The notes under the pieces were generated by a model, which was not told where the DNA came from, did not search any database, and worked only from the letters and a program-made list of their open reading frames with translations. The position numbers and the translations under genes were made by a program. 64,000 nt of DNA. It comes from Vitellaria paradoxa (Eukaryota > Streptophyta > Magnoliopsida > Ericales > Sapotaceae). The stretch covers positions 1 through 64,000 of the forward strand of contig CM034241.1 in NCBI GenBank assembly GCA_019916065.1, given 5' to 3'. This document shows positions 22,760 to 36,168 of this stretch, piece by piece; position 1 is the first letter of the stretch; the number at the start of each line of letters is the position of its first letter.

Positions 22760-25500
22760 TGGAGGTGGGTCCTCCAACTCCCAAGATTCCACCTCGGCCA
22801 CAAAATTTTCAAGATACGTTCAAACGATGGCCATTCACTTGCAAAACTTGCCCATCCACAAGGTTTTCAATCTCAAATGCCCAAATTCATTCATAGATTT
22901 GACAATGTAAGGTCCAACCCATCTTGACTTCAATTTTCCAGGAAAAAAGGTGCAACCTAGAGTCATACAAAGGACTTTCTGGCCTATATGCAATTCTTTT
23001 TGCAAAATTCTCAAATCATGCAACCTCTTCATGGTGATCTTGGAGGCCTTTGAGTTTCATAAGCATCATGCCTAATTTCCTCTATTCATTCAATTGTAAC
23101 TTCCTTTGAATGCCTGACTCATCTATGTTTCTCATTGAATTATCTTATGGCCCAGTATGCCTTGTGCTCCATCTCCACAGGCAAGTGACAACCTTCCCGT
23201 AAACCAACCTATAGGGAGACATACCCAAAATGGTCTTATATGCTGTTCTATATGCCCATAATGCATCGGTTAACCTCAAAGACCAGTCCTTCCTAGTTGG
23301 GTTCACAGTTTTCCTCAATTATCCTCTTTATCTCCCTATTGGCTAATTCAGCTTGACCACTAGTTTGGGATGATAGGCTGTTCCCACCTTATGAACTACC
23401 CCATATTTTTCATTAACATACCTACGGGTCTATTACAAAATGTGTCCCTCTGTCACTAATCATTGCCCTTGGCATGCCAATCGAGAAAACACATTTTCCT
23501 TTAAAAACTTGATCACTACCCGATGTCCATTTGTTCTAGTGGGAATGCCTCTACCCACTTAGACACGTAATCCACGGCCACCAAATGTAGTCATATCCAA
23601 AGGAATTCAAAATGCCCCATAAAATCCATTTCCCAACAATCAAGATATCCAAGACATAATGGGGTGTAAGGCATCATATTTCTCCTAGTTAGGCCTCCAA
23701 GCCTCTACATCATCACATGCAGGCAAAAATGCATGAACATCCTTAAACATAGTGGGCCAGTACAATCCGCATTGTAAGATCTTGGCACAGTCTTTTTGGC
23801 TGAAAAATGTCCACCACATGCCAAGGTATGACAAAATCGCATCACACTCTGGAAACTCACTATCAGGAATACACCCTCCTAATGACTTGGCTGGACAGTA
23901 CTTGAAAAGATAAGGCTCATCCCAGAAAAAGAATTTCACATTCCTAAAGAATTTCTTCCTATCCAGCAAAGTCCAACTGAGAGGGTATCATGCCTGAAGC
24001 AAATAATTTTGCTATGTCAGCATACAAGGAATTTGGGAAGACTCATGGTAGACACAAGAAGTAAATCCTCATCTGGAAAAGTCTCATTAATGGGAGGGTC
24101 ATAAGCTATCAAGGTCCTGTTGGGGAAGTCTAGAAAGATGATCCGCTACCACATTTTCTACCCCCCGTTATCCTTAATCTCTAAATCAAACTCCTGAAGC
24201 AATAGAATCCATCTAATCAGCCTAGGCTTGGAGTCTTGTTTGGTGAGGAGGTATTTAAGGGCAGCATGATCTGTGTAAATTATGACATGTGAGCCAATCA
24301 AATAAGACCTAAACTTATCTAGTGCATATACTATTGCCAATAACTCCTTTTCAGTTGTGGTGTAATTCTTTTGGGTGTCACTAAGGGACTTGCTGGCATA
24401 GTATAGTACATAAGGTCTTTTATCTTTCCTTTGGCCCAAGACTGCACCTATGGCACAATCACTGGCATCACACATCAATTCAAAGGCAAGGTCCAATCAG
24501 GTGTCTGAATGATAGGAGCTGAAGTGAGTAGCCCTTCAATTTTTCAAATGCAACCTGACACTCAAGGGTCCAATCGAAAGTGCATCATGAACTAGAAGGT
24601 TACACAATGGTCGAGCTATAGCACTAAAAGATGCAATGAACCTCCTATAGAACCCTGCATGGTCGAGAATGATCTCACATCTTTCACACACCTAGGGGTT
24701 GGAAGCTTTTGAATGATTTCTACCTTAGCCTTATCTACTTCAATACCCCTAGAAGAAACAACATGGCCTAGGACAATACCTTGTGTCACCATGAAGTGAC
24801 ATTTTTCCCAATTCAACACTAGATTTTTCTCTTCACACCTTGTTAACAACCTTCTCTAGATTCCTCAAACATGCATCAAAATCACTCCCATACACAGTGA
24901 AATCATCCATGAATACCTCAAGAAACTTCTCCACAAAATCACTAAAATACTCATCATGCACCTTGAAATGTGGCCGGCGCATTACACAAACCAAAAGGCA
25001 TGCGCCGGTAAGCAAATGTACCAAAAGGACATGTGAATGTTGTCTTTTCTTGATCCTCAAGGGCTATCTCGATTTGGTTATATCCAGATATCCATCGAGA
25101 AAGCAATAAAATGGTTGTCCAGCTACCCTCTCTAAGACCTGATCAATAAGGGTAAGGGGAAGTGGTCTTTCCTAGTCACGGCATTTAACTTCCTATAGTC
25201 AATGCACATGCGCCACCCTGTCTGAATCCTAGTGGGCACAAGTTCATTGCTCTCATTCTTAACAACCGTAACTCCAGACTTCTTTGGCACAACTTGGGTG
25301 GGACTCACCCATTGAGAATCAGAAATGGGATATATGATCCCAGCATCTAGGAGCTTAAGGACTTCTCCTTTAACTACCTCCTTCATGTTAGGATTCAACC
25401 TCCTCTGAGGTTGTCTCACTGGTTTAGCCCCCTCCTCTAGGTAAATGGAGTGTGTGCAAATGAGTGGGCTAATCCATGAAGGTCTGCTATTGTCCAACCT
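22760..25500 (-). pseudogene. Athila-type pol: reverse transcriptase, RNase H, integrase
   Basis: RT (about 25497-24600): WRMCIDYRKLNAVTRKDHFPL, VFMDDFTVYGSDFDACLRNLE with the catalytic DD, and VLGHVVSSRGIEVDKAKVE. RNase H (24496-24158): [45 protein letters not shown]. Integrase (about 23970-22800): the zinc-binding region ends in a degenerate CDDVEAWRP, and the core shows YVSKWVEA-like and [12 protein letters not shown] segments, with GGILGVGGP at the C-terminus. These are the enzymes for copying and inserting the element. The region has many stops and several frameshifts, so it is not functional. Confidence 0.9.
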
Positions 25501-26340
25501 AGTGCCTTCTTGTGTCTTTTCAACATCTCTACAAGCTTCTCTTCTTGGTCCTTAGTAAGCTGAGAAGATATGACCACTGGGTATGACTCTTCCTCTCCTA
25601 AAAATGTATATTTAAGCTCACTAGGAAGAGGTTTCCTATCAGGCTTGGGTGGCTTGCCAATGGAGGATCTAGGGTTGACCATGTTTGGGGCAAGGTTTTC
25701 TATAGATTGGTCAGACTGCTCTATAGACATGATGGGTGCACTATCTAACCAACTCAACACCTCCAAGACATCTTCATCATCAACCTCATCCCTATAATCT
25801 TTTCCATCTCCTAATATCAATGCCTTCTCCAAAGGATCTCCAACAAACTCCCTCTCAACATGTTCCTCCATAACTGTCTGAATCAAGTCCACCTCTCTTA
25901 TATCCTCCTCTTCCTCCATGGGTTGCTTAGCAACTCTAAAGATATTCATTTCAGCTGTCAAATTCCCAAAGGAAATTTTCATAAGACCATTCCTACAATT
26001 GATGACCGCATTAGTAGTTGCTAGGAAAGGTCTTCCTAAAATGACAGGAACAGGTGGAATGGAACCTTGAGGGGTGGGCTGAGTGTCTAAAACAATGAAG
26101 TCCACAGGATAGCAAAACTTATCAACCTGAATGAGCACATCCTCCAAAATGCCCCTAGGAATCTTAACCGACCTATCAGCTAATTGCAAGGTTACTCTAG
26201 TCGGCTTAAGTTCCCCCAAACCCAACTGTTGATAAACTGTGTAAGGGAGAAGGTTGACACTAGCTCCTAAGTCTAGTAGGCTTGTTTCACCTTGTGCTCA
26301 CCTATGACACATGCTATGGTAGGACACCCTGGGTCATTGT
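25501..26340 (-). pseudogene. Athila-type protease and PR-RT linker
   Basis: A broken aspartic protease is visible as the LxLGASVNLLP-like active region near 26260 (Athila proteases carry an unusual motif here), then LGELKPTRVTLQLADRS, RGILEDVLIQVDKF, FIVLDTQ, and the second loop PVILGRPFLATTNAVI. The frame 26225-25437 stays open for 262 codons through the acidic linker into the start of RT. A frameshift separates it from the first loop. Confidence 0.88.
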
Positions 26341-28400
26341 ACTTTGGTGGGGTCTTATGTTGAAGAATGGCACTAACTTGTTCTGCCATGAAAGCCTTTT
26401 CCTTGACACTCACTCTCCTCTTAACAGTACAAAGGTCTTTTAAGAACTTGGAGTAAGATGGAACTTGTTTGATGGCATCTAATAGGGGTAGGTTGATCCT
26501 TACTTGCTTGAAAACCTCAAAATTTCAGAGTTTAACAACTCTTTCTTTGACTTGCTCAATTGGCTTGGAATGGTGGTCGGGGTTGGAAACCTACAACTTG
26601 TTCTCTCTCTTTATTCTCATCCTTATTCTTCTCAACCTTGTTTTTTTTCATTTTCTCATTTCTCTCATTCTCACAACTTCTTCCACCACATCATCATCAT
26701 CATTTCTCTTTCCCTCATCATCATTTTGTTTCTTTTCTATTTGCTCTCACCTTGTTCACTACTCTCCCCCTTTTCCTCCATAAACCATTCCCTCTTTATC
26801 ATTGACTCTCAACAACCTCGGATCATCTGGTTTTTCAACTACCCTTCCACTCCTCAATGTAGTGATTGCTTGCACATGCTCATGGGTCGATTTTTCACCT
26901 AAAGTTTCTCCCATATGAACTTGACCCTGAGGGTTCTGGATGGTTTGTGAAGGCAATCTACCCTTTTCAGTTTGACTCTGACTTTGAATGAGCTTGGTCA
27001 ATTGGTTCCTAATATCCTCAATGGCTCTATTGGTTTGCTCTTGATTCTTAGCACTTTGATTGTTAATACCAATTTGACCCTGCATAAACTGCTGAAGGGT
27101 ATCCTCTAATGATGACTTCCTATATTGAAGTTGGAAAGAACTAGAAGATGGACCTTGTGGTTGACCTTGAGAAGGGTTTGAATTGAATTGTGGGGGGTAG
27201 GGTGCACTAGATGAATCATTCCTCCATGAAAAATTGGGATGATTTCTCAACCCAGGGTGATATTGGTTAGGAAGGGGAGGATGTCCTAACTGAGCTTGAG
27301 TTTGACTGGAGTATGGCTTAGGGAAATTGTGTGAGGTGTTTGTGTTTGAAGTTTGCCCATACAAAACTTCTTTGAAAGCTGGAACCGTGGGGCATTCATC
27401 AGTGCTATGGTCAGGTACCTCACAAATGACACATCTCACTTCCCTTTCACTTATCATGTTCACCTTCTTTGTCTCAAGTAACTCTACCTTCCTAGTGAGA
27501 GAAGCTACCCTAGCACTCAAATCGTCACTATCATTCAACCTTAATTTCCCGCTAGATTGTGCTTGGACTCCTCTAGACTCTAAAGGTGAAGGTGATGTTA
27601 CCCTCCCAAGATTTGGTATTTTCAGCCAACTCTTCCAAAAACTCATAGGCTTCCTCAGCCGACTTATCAAGAAACTGGCCATTACTCATGGTACCCACTA
27701 ACTGTTTATGCTCAGATGGCAATGCATCATAGAAAAAACTACACAGCCGCCAAATTGGAAATCCATGATGAGGACATGCATTACATAAATCTTTAAACCT
27801 CTCCCATGCATGAAAAAATGACTCACCCGGTTGACATGAAAAATTCATGATTTGTTTTTGCATCATTAATGTTCTGTGAGCTGGGAAATACTTTTTCAAA
27901 AATTCCGCTTGCATTTCTCTCCATGTGCCAATGGAGCGAGGTCTTAAGGAATTGAGCCATATTTTGGCCTTATCCTTCAAAGAAAATGGAAACAACCGCA
28001 ACCTTACGGTGTCTTCACTCACATTTTGATCCATGCAAGTGGCACACACATCCTCAAACTCTTTCATGTATGTGTATGGGTTTTCCGAATCCATGCCATG
28101 AAATGTGGGTAACAATTGTATTGTGCCAGGCTTAAAAGTGAAATTCCTCTGATTTAAAGGAAGAATTATGCAAGAAGGGGTAGTTTGTCGCATGGGGTGC
28201 AACAACTCCCTCAATGGTCGTGCATCTAAGGGAGCGATGGCCTCCTGGCCATCTTGCCCATTGTCTCCCAAATTTTCCATTAAATGCGCTAAATCAGTAG
28301 AAACGGATGATGACGATGGTGATTGTGGTGTAGATGATGTGGATGATGAAGTTAATGAAAACTCGATGAATTCCTCTATAGGTTGATGTTGTGGATGCAA
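26341..28400 (-). pseudogene. Athila-type gag
   Basis: Reads from ATG 28400 with a Ser/Thr-rich start, then QLLPTFHGMDSENPYTYMKE, FPFSLKDKAKIWLNSL, WREMQAEFLKKYFPAHRT and FHAWERFKDLC, the hallmarks of the Athila/Tat gag. After a frameshift near 27600 the second part runs to 26759 with one CCHC-like knuckle (CVICEVPDHSTDECP, about 27435-27390) and a long Gln/Pro/Ser-rich tail. The last part (KFLKDLCTVKRR, FMAEQVSAIL, PGCPTIACVIG) lies in yet another frame before the protease. Gag packages the element's RNA. Confidence 0.88.
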
Positions 28401-28634
28401 ATTGATTGAACAATCCTACCGGACCTAAGATGCATGCACAAGATGCAACAAATGCACAAGCACAAGCAATTTATGAATGTTTACCAATGCTAACTTATTT
28501 CAAATCAAAAACTACTAATGAAAATGAAAAATATGGAACGAGATTACCCAAAGTGTGCAATTCGTCGTTGGAAATGGTGGTGAGGATGAATCCGCCCAAA
28601 CTTCCCAAAATCGTCGTTCACCGTTGCTTAAGGC

Positions 28635-28652
28635 TCCCCGGCAACGGCGCCA
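28635..28652 (-). other. Primer-binding site, tRNA-Asp type
   Basis: On the minus strand TGGCGCCGTTGCCGGGGA lies five bases inside the 5' LTR end (LTR end CA, then CTTTT). This sequence is the standard PBS of the Athila/Tat lineage. Confidence 0.88.
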
Positions 28653-28657
28653 AAAAG

Positions 28658-30474
28658 TGCTTGCTCGATTCCAATGTATCAATATTGGCTCGACCCCAAG
28701 TGCAGGGTGTCTATTGAAGCACAATTACCGGTGAGAACCGGATCGTGTCCACAGAGAGCCTTTGTAAAAATTAGTGAACAAATGATTCTTGGAAAAGGTT
28801 TTAGACAAATTTTCAACCCCACAATGAATGATAGAGATTCAATTTGGTTTTAGAAATGGTTGTTTGGATAAAATGTTTTTAGAAACAAATTTAAGAAAAC
28901 CTTGAATCCAAAACAAGCTCGTAGTGATTGACAATAAATTTCAAGGATTCTACACCTAAAAAGGATAGATCAAAAGATAATCTAAATATAAAACCACTTA
29001 GAACAATCCAAATCTGATTTGAGTAAGAAATTAAGGACAAAAATCTGCTGAGAATTCAAATCAAACACCTAATGTGCATAGCTCATAGATTTTACATACA
29101 AATCCTAGGAATAGCAATTACCATACAAATCTAAAAGAAAGGCATGATAATTCTATGTAGAAATCCGTAAGTAAAGACCATAAACCATACAAAATTGAAG
29201 TTCAATTGAAATCTCAACTCAAAAATCAATAATCAATTCAAATCAAACATAGATTCTTCCTTTAACACATAAGATTTCAACATTGAGCCCATTACCTTGA
29301 AATTCTTGCAAATCAACTACGAGACTTGCCTTGAATCCAAGAGAAAAGTCTACTCAAACATCATAAAAGAAGAAAAACAATAAAACTTGAAGTAAATCCA
29401 TTCATAAAACTGAAATTCTGATACAAGAATTCAAAGAAATGAAGATGGAATCACTTTCTCTCTCTACAATTCTCTCTCTCTAAAGGAAAACTTAACTGAA
29501 AGAAAATGAATCTGTATATCTGTAAAAAACCTCCTTCGTACATATATATATGAAATATAACATGTAAAAGTACATAATTGCCCATTTCTCAAAAGCTGAA
29601 TTTCAGAATCCTCGAGTTGCAGGTTGGTTCGAACAAAGGTTCGAACAGGCTGATTGGTTCGAACAAAGGTTCGAACCAAATTCTGGGACTTAGTCAGATT
29701 TCACTCCAATTAGACTTTGCATGGCCTCTGTTGTTCTAACCAGTGTTTGAACCAAGGTTGGTTCGAACAAGGGTTCGAACCAAAGTTTGGGACTTAGAAA
29801 ATTTTCCTCCAGTTGAACCTTGCACAGCTTCTGTTGATCGAACCAATGTTTGAACAAAGGTTGGTTCGAACAAAAGTTCGAACCAAAGTCTGGGACTTAG
29901 AAAATTATCTTCCAGTTGAACCTTGCACAGCTTCTGTTGATCGAACCAATGTTTGAACAAAGGTTGGTTCGAACAAAAGTTCGAACCAAAGTCTTGGACT
30001 TAGAAAATTTTTTAAGCTCTGCAACTTTTCACCCTTCTGTCAATCGAACCAAAGTTCAAACCAGATGTGGTTTGAACAAAGGTTCGAACCAATTTGCCTT
30101 AATCAATTTCAGCACTTGTTGGTCTATACTTGGCTTCTGTTGTTCTAACCAAGGTTCAAACATCCTATGGTTTGAACATTGGTTTGAACCACTTTTTCCA
30201 ACACTTAGCCAAAATCTGCTGCATCTTTTTCTGGTTTGCCCTCTGTGGTTAGAACATTGGTTTGAACAATAGTTGGTTCAAACATGTGTTCGAACCAGCT
30301 TCTTGATTTCATCCAATTTAGCCCAACTTCATCCATTTTAGTCCCAAACACCTGCAAATCACAAGAATTCCTCATGAATGCATTTAAAAACAATTTATCA
30401 TCTTTTTAGCTATAAATCCACCTAACAAATCACTAATTAAGGTTAATGATTGTACTTTTCATAGTACAATCACA
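28658..30474 (-). repeat. 5' LTR of the Athila-type element
   Basis: 1,817 bp; a direct copy of 16624-18433. Small indels (for example AATGAGATAG versus AATGAATGATAG) and scattered substitutions separate the two. It contains a (TA)n motif near 29540 (29540 is 17507 in the other copy) followed by a short CT/GA-rich stretch that may be the promoter area. Confidence 0.93.
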
Positions 30475-32704
30475 CACCGATCGTCTACGTGTGTAGTGAG
30501 GTAGGTGAGATTGTGTTTATTTGATATATTTTTTTATCATGCCATGTGTATATATATGTATATGTGCAAGAGATGAAAAACCTATTCTATGAATTGATTC
30601 TTGATTATATGAAATTTTAGAATTTTCACACTAAAATGAGTACACTGTTTCCCATAAAAATCATACTTAGAGATTGATTTAATTATTGAAACTTTTATAT
30701 ATGTTAAATTAGTCATGTAGATGAGTTTCTTGTAAAAATTTCATAATTTTTGGAATTTAAATGAATTTATTAAAAAATAGTCAAACTAGACTGATTGGTT
30801 GGGATTTCCATGCTAGGATCAGCACACTGTTTTTATATGAAATTCATGCTTAGAGGTCGAATTAATTTTTGATATTTTTATATGTGGGAGTACATATAAA
30901 CTAATATCCAGTAAAAATTTCATACTTTGTTGAATTAAAATGGATTTTACAAAAATCGTGAAAATTGACTGTTTGTTTTAAATTGCTGTGCTGACAGGAG
31001 TTTGATTTTCGGTATAAAAATGATACCTGGAGATTAAATTTATTTCTAATAATTTTCTATGTGAAACTAGACATGTTAAATATTCTACAGAAAAATTTTT
31101 ATAATTTTTTGACTAATAATTTAGTTTATAAAAATATTGAAACTTGGCTGCTTGATCTACATTGCTGTACTAATAGCAGTCAGATATTTGGTATAAAAGG
31201 TATAAATAAAAGTTGATATAATTTTTGAAATTTTTATATGTTAAACTAGATATATGAATGATCTTTATATGAAAATTTCAAAATTTTGGATTTAAAATGG
31301 ATTTTATAAAAATCGTGAAAGAAAGCTGTTCTGTATGATTCTAGCAGAAATACCCATTTAGTATTCTTAAAATCTGTATTAGATGGTCTTATGAATAAAT
31401 TTTAAATCTTGTTTTTATGAAACTGGACTTAATTATAAGTATTTTAGGCTTTTGAATTAGTATAAAATATTTCATTTTCTATTTTATATGAATTATCAAA
31501 ATTTATGTCTTGAATCCTTCATTGTCATGACATGCTTGATATAAAATTTTATTTACCAAGCTAGCTGCATATATATTCCTGAATATGGTTGCATGATATT
31601 TATTTGATAAATCTTGTATGAGAATATTTTTATGGAAGGACAACATGAAACTTAGGCCCGAAACACATTCACACTTCATAAAACCTATAACGTAAAGGGA
31701 AGAACACAAAAAAAAAATCAAATTAGAGAGAACTTTTGTGTATGTTGTGCTGTTAATTAAAGGAATTGCTTGAGATTTGATTTTTGGGTTATTGGGGTCA
31801 TTAAGGGTACTAGAAAGAGTGGGTTCTAGAGCCCAAGGGTTGGAAGTCCGGAAACCTGCGCAGGATGGTTAGTATAATCAATAGGCTAGAAACCTACAAA
31901 ATGCATATACAGCTTATTCTAACGTATATTTAGTACCAGAACTGCGGGACCGGTTTACCTACTAAGGCAAATGAGTACATTTGGGACTGTGGGACTAATT
32001 ATACCCCATGACTGAGGTCTAGGGATGTGATGAGTACATCTAGGACTGCAGGACTAGTTGTACCCCATGGCTTAGGCCTAGGGATTTATTTTGGGTTTAG
32101 TTCTGAGGCCACAGAATAAACTTGCAGAGTACTTGACTCATAGTATGATATTAATGTGTGGTGATGTGAATGATGTGAAATGATTTATTTTTAGCATGAG
32201 ACTGCGGGATCATAACTGAGTAACTTTATTATTTGAATGAAATGATTAAATATGGATATTTTGAAAATTTTTGGATTTTAAATTTTATTCTTATTGATTA
32301 GTGTTAATAGCTTTGCATGATTAAGAAATTATATTTTATAAACACTTTCTGAGCACACGTGGAATTTAGTGCTCACCAACTACTATAGTTGGTAATGTAG
32401 GGGTTGATGCTCGTGATAGACCAATGGGTTAGCTAGCCGTCTTGGGTTGTTATAGCTGGATGATTTATTTTATTTTGCATTTCAATAGTTAAATTTTAAT
32501 GTAATGGAGTAATGATTTGGGCCCAGTTTGTGGCATGGTTTTGTAGCCCATTTTAAGGGCATTTTAAAGGTATTTTGGATATTTAAGAAATTGAAAAAAT
32601 ACTTTAATTAACTTTCGCTCTGATATGGTACATTTTTCATAGTTTGATATTTATTTTTTTGGGTTTCGTTCCCATGTCCCTGGTCGTGGATTCCGGGGCG
32701 TGAC
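30475..32704 (+). repeat. Truncated LTR of a Tekay/Del-like element
   Basis: The right end is ATTCCGGGGCGTGACA at 32704, the typical 3' end of Tekay/Del LTRs. Upstream it shares modules with the LTR at 48418-50397: CCCAAGGGTTG, GAAACC(T/C)GCGC, AATAGGCTAGAAACCTAC and GAGCACACGTGG. No TG start or PBS was found; the left part ends where the Athila-type element stands. Confidence 0.65.
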
Positions 32705-33640
32705 ACTTTTTGTATTTTTTTAAATACTTTTTGTATAAAATATTTTAAATTATTATTTTAAAATATTATAAAATACTTTTTGTATAAAATTTTATACTTT
32801 AATCTCTTTTTATTAATGATTTTTAATTTATATATTATTTTTACATTTTTATGTAAATTTACTTTATAAATTTAAATTTGAATTATTTACAAGTCAAATT
32901 ATAATTTTATTTTTTCAAAGGTTCAAGAATCAAGAATTCAACATCCTCGTAGTTGCTGGCTAGCAAAAGGTTTCATCCTATTTTGTCCCAAAAACAGGAT
33001 TTCAGGAAATCTACAATTAGCTAGTTCACAAATCAGAAACATAGAAAATCACATATGTTTGCACGTAAGACCATAAAAACTAAAACATGACAAAATACAG
33101 TTCTTCCATGAAAATCAAAAATAATTTCTTTTGAAATTCATTACACCCTACTCTAAAATTGAAGGGTTGGAATATATTATGTTCAACACCCAGAGAGAAC
33201 TTGAATCGGCTACTTATAAATCGAGAAATTCTAAATTAGTCCTTCCAAAACTAAATGACTTCCTTTAACAACCAAACACAAAAGGTAGTCAAATCCAACT
33301 GTCAGACAGTCAAAATTCAACAATCGGACAAATAAAATCATTCGGATTACTTTTGAGTACCTAAGTGGGGGAGTTTCCAATTGTTCAAAGGGAAGAGAAT
33401 ATATTTCACAAATTTTCTTTGCAACCAAACAACAGATGGTGGAAAATTATTATGAGAAATAGGAAACTGAAACTCACTGGTGAGATTGGTTCTAGAAATG
33501 AGCTTAGAGTGGCCGTAGAAGGATGAACAGGGTGGGCCAGGGATAAGCTTGGCCTTAGCCCATAAATAGTACTCCAATGTGGTGCTTTGCTCACTTTCAA
33601 CGAATCAAAAGCTTCAAAAAATCAACAGTTCAAAAGCGAG
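32705..33640. other. Unassigned AT-rich sequence upstream of the MYB remnant
   Basis: No element or gene was recognised. The part nearest the MYB start (33641-33828) has a CT-rich stretch (CTTTCTCTCTCTAAAACAC) suited to a plant 5' untranslated region, so this may be the old promoter. Confidence 0.4.
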
Positions 33641-36112
33641 ACATAACACCCATTTTCCTACAAAAATAAAATAAAAATGTAAAAATCTACCATCAAAATC
33701 ACCACCAGAGCAATATACTAACTTTCTCTCTCTAAAACACTTGAAACTCTCTCTAATCGAAGCCCTATGATTCTCCGATGCATCGACGTTTTTAGTCATG
33801 ATCGACGGAGATCTGAGAAGAGGCGACCATGACTTGGTGGTGTTCTTAGCCACAACTCTCGGACTTGCCCAAACCGAGTTGCAAGCCACCGCAACTGCGA
33901 CTCTCCCGATGACACGCCGGACCACGGTGGCTCCGCCGCCGTTACTGATGGGTATGTGTAATAAGCTGAATTTTTTTTTCTTAATTAATTTGCTTAAGTG
34001 TGGTGGTGATATTTATTATAGCAAAGATCTAGGAAATTGAGCATTTGAAAATTTTTGGAATGATAAAATTAGTTAGAAGATTTTCGGATTTAATTTCACC
34101 CTATGTGGGAGTTTAATGTAGAATTTCTAAACTTTTATCCAAACAATTCCTAGCCCAATTACCCAATTGGTTCAACCTAAGCCCATTAACCCATGGGTCA
34201 ACCCTTTTCTTTGACTCACCTCAACTCACTTCAACTCACTTTATCACTCACTGAGTTGACTCATGAATAGTAGCTCTAAATCATTTCCCGGTAAACTTCA
34301 TTTTCCATCCATCCTTTCTTCCATATATCTTTCACAATCTCCCAAATTATTTGGCTAATTAGTCAAAAAGAAAACCTACATTGACGACTTTAAAGCATTT
34401 TCCAAATTACTTAGCTAGCATGATTTAAACACTTAAAGCATCTTTTTAATAATTTGTCAAAAAGCTAGTATGATTCCCGGATCATGCCACCTCCATACAT
34501 CTCCCCTAATACCTCTCTTAAATTATTTGGTTAGATAGTCAAAAAGCTTAGCATGATTTTTAGATCATGCTACCTAATGCATAATCCTACTTTAGTGGCT
34601 TTCAAGTCTAGGAAGTGGAGGTTGTTTTCCTCTACCTACACTTTCTCTACACTCCCATGACTTCTTATAAATTGGTGTGCCTTCAAAGAGAAAAAAAAAT
34701 AAGAGAGAAAAAAAATGAATCATTATTTAGTATGGTTAGAGATTAGGTGTTGCTTGGAGGAAGAAGAAAGGCTTGGAATTTTCTAATTGGGTGGTGTTCA
34801 AAGGTCAACTCCTTTTTCCTTCATAGGCTTGGTCACCAATATCTTCATTGAGGTAGGATGACGAACCTCCTAAAATATATTTCATGCATTTTCTAGACTT
34901 AAAGTATGAAACTTGATTGTGATAAAAAAAAAAATAATACCTGCATATTGGGGGTAGGGAAACCAAAACTTTGACTGATGTAGTCCAGCATGCTAATAGC
35001 TCTCTGTTTGTAGCTTCTGATGTATTTTCGACCCCTAAAATGGTAGAATTAGGCTTCAGCTAAAACAAAAAGGTTGTAGCCCTTTAAGTTTTCTTTCCAA
35101 CCCAAAAAGATTTGCAGCAATCTGATTTGTGAGTCAAATGTTATGCCCAAAATACTGAGCACGTGTAAAACTATATCTTCTGAACAAACTGAATTCAAGA
35201 CTGTTTTTGCACCTTTAGACCTTAGAATTTTAAAAAGTGTAAAACATTAAAGTTGTAGGTCTTAAAGTCTAGTTTCTACAGATATAAAGTTTACAGATAT
35301 TGGAATTCTACTCTATTTTATATGAATTTTCTTTTAAGCCGCTGTCTCTGCTTAGCCTTTAATTGATGCATGTTTGGATTTTTTTTTAGAATATTATGTT
35401 TAAAGATTTATTTAAATTTTCAATTTCCTTCTGTTAATTATTGCCATGTTAATAATTTCTATTGATGTGGAATTTTGTTCACAAGGCCTGATATAATAAA
35501 ATACTTATACTATTTGATATAATACTGAAGTGGACTGTTAAGTTGATGCTACCTAGTTATTTTCCAATTGATATGAAATTATTCTAAACTATATATTATG
35601 TATTATTTGACACTCTAATATTTATGATAACTGACTTAGACAATCAGTTTCATCATAGATAGTTGGATGACTTATTCAAACTAAAATGGCTAAGTAGAAC
35701 CTAGTATTTGATAAAAATGCCCAATATAAAACAATGGACTTATTCTTTCCTCATTTGGTCTTTCTTAAATAAATTTGATTTATTTTAATTGATTCTTTTA
35801 GACATTGTTTTGTCTACCTAGCAAGTTATATAACTATATTTTATGATTAAGTGAATTTAATGAAACTTATTTAATACCTTCCTAAATTTTGGAATAATTT
35901 TATGGATATTTGTGGCTATCTTGAATCCGAAAATTTATGATAAGGGTTTGGTTATAAATAAGATGATGATTGGAAATTTATTCAAATAAAATAAAACTTA
36001 TAAATTTTTCTAAAATTAAATATAAGTCCTAAGAGCTATTTACTATCCTTATATTCCATAAAATAATAAAATAAAAAGGAAAAAGAGGCAAAAACCGAGA
36101 TCGCAACCAATG

Positions 36113-36168
36113 AGGTTCGAACTCGCGACTTCAAATCGCAATTAGGGTCATCCGCCCACTAAGCTGCC
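36113..36168 (-). repeat. tRNA-like SINE head 1 inside the solo LTR
   Basis: The minus strand has box A-like GGCAGCTTAGTGG (36156-36168) and box B GAGTTCGAACCTC (36113-36125), with tRNA-like spacing. The same segment occurs in the other LTR copy at 45311-45367. It is a pol III-type promoter remnant, probably a SINE that entered the ancestral LTR. Confidence 0.65.

Larger units (their letters stand above)
16624..30474 (-). mobile_element. Athila-type Ty3/gypsy LTR retrotransposon, nearly full length, degenerate
   Basis: Two direct LTRs (16624-18433 and 28658-30474) bracket an internal region read on the minus strand. From the 5' side it holds a tRNA-Asp-type primer-binding site, gag, protease, reverse transcriptase, RNase H, integrase, a third ORF and a G-tract next to the 3' LTR. 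The order, PBS type and a long segment between pol and the 3' LTR identify the Athila/Tat lineage. LTRs begin TGTGATTG and end AAGCA on the minus strand. The five bases outside the LTRs are CTAGT on the left and CACCG on the right and do not match. All ORFs carry frameshifts or stops, so the element could move only with help. Confidence 0.92.

Noticed and set aside
33347..33577. Minus-strand open frame with AKLIPGPP, resembling a cytochrome P450 hinge
   Set aside because: Only one short motif, no following P450 helices, and the stretch lies in the upstream region of the MYB remnant; likely chance.
36113..36168. A functional tRNA gene in the solo LTR
   Set aside because: Boxes A and B are present but no convincing cloverleaf or terminator; the same segment is repeated in another LTR copy, so it is a SINE-type remnant.
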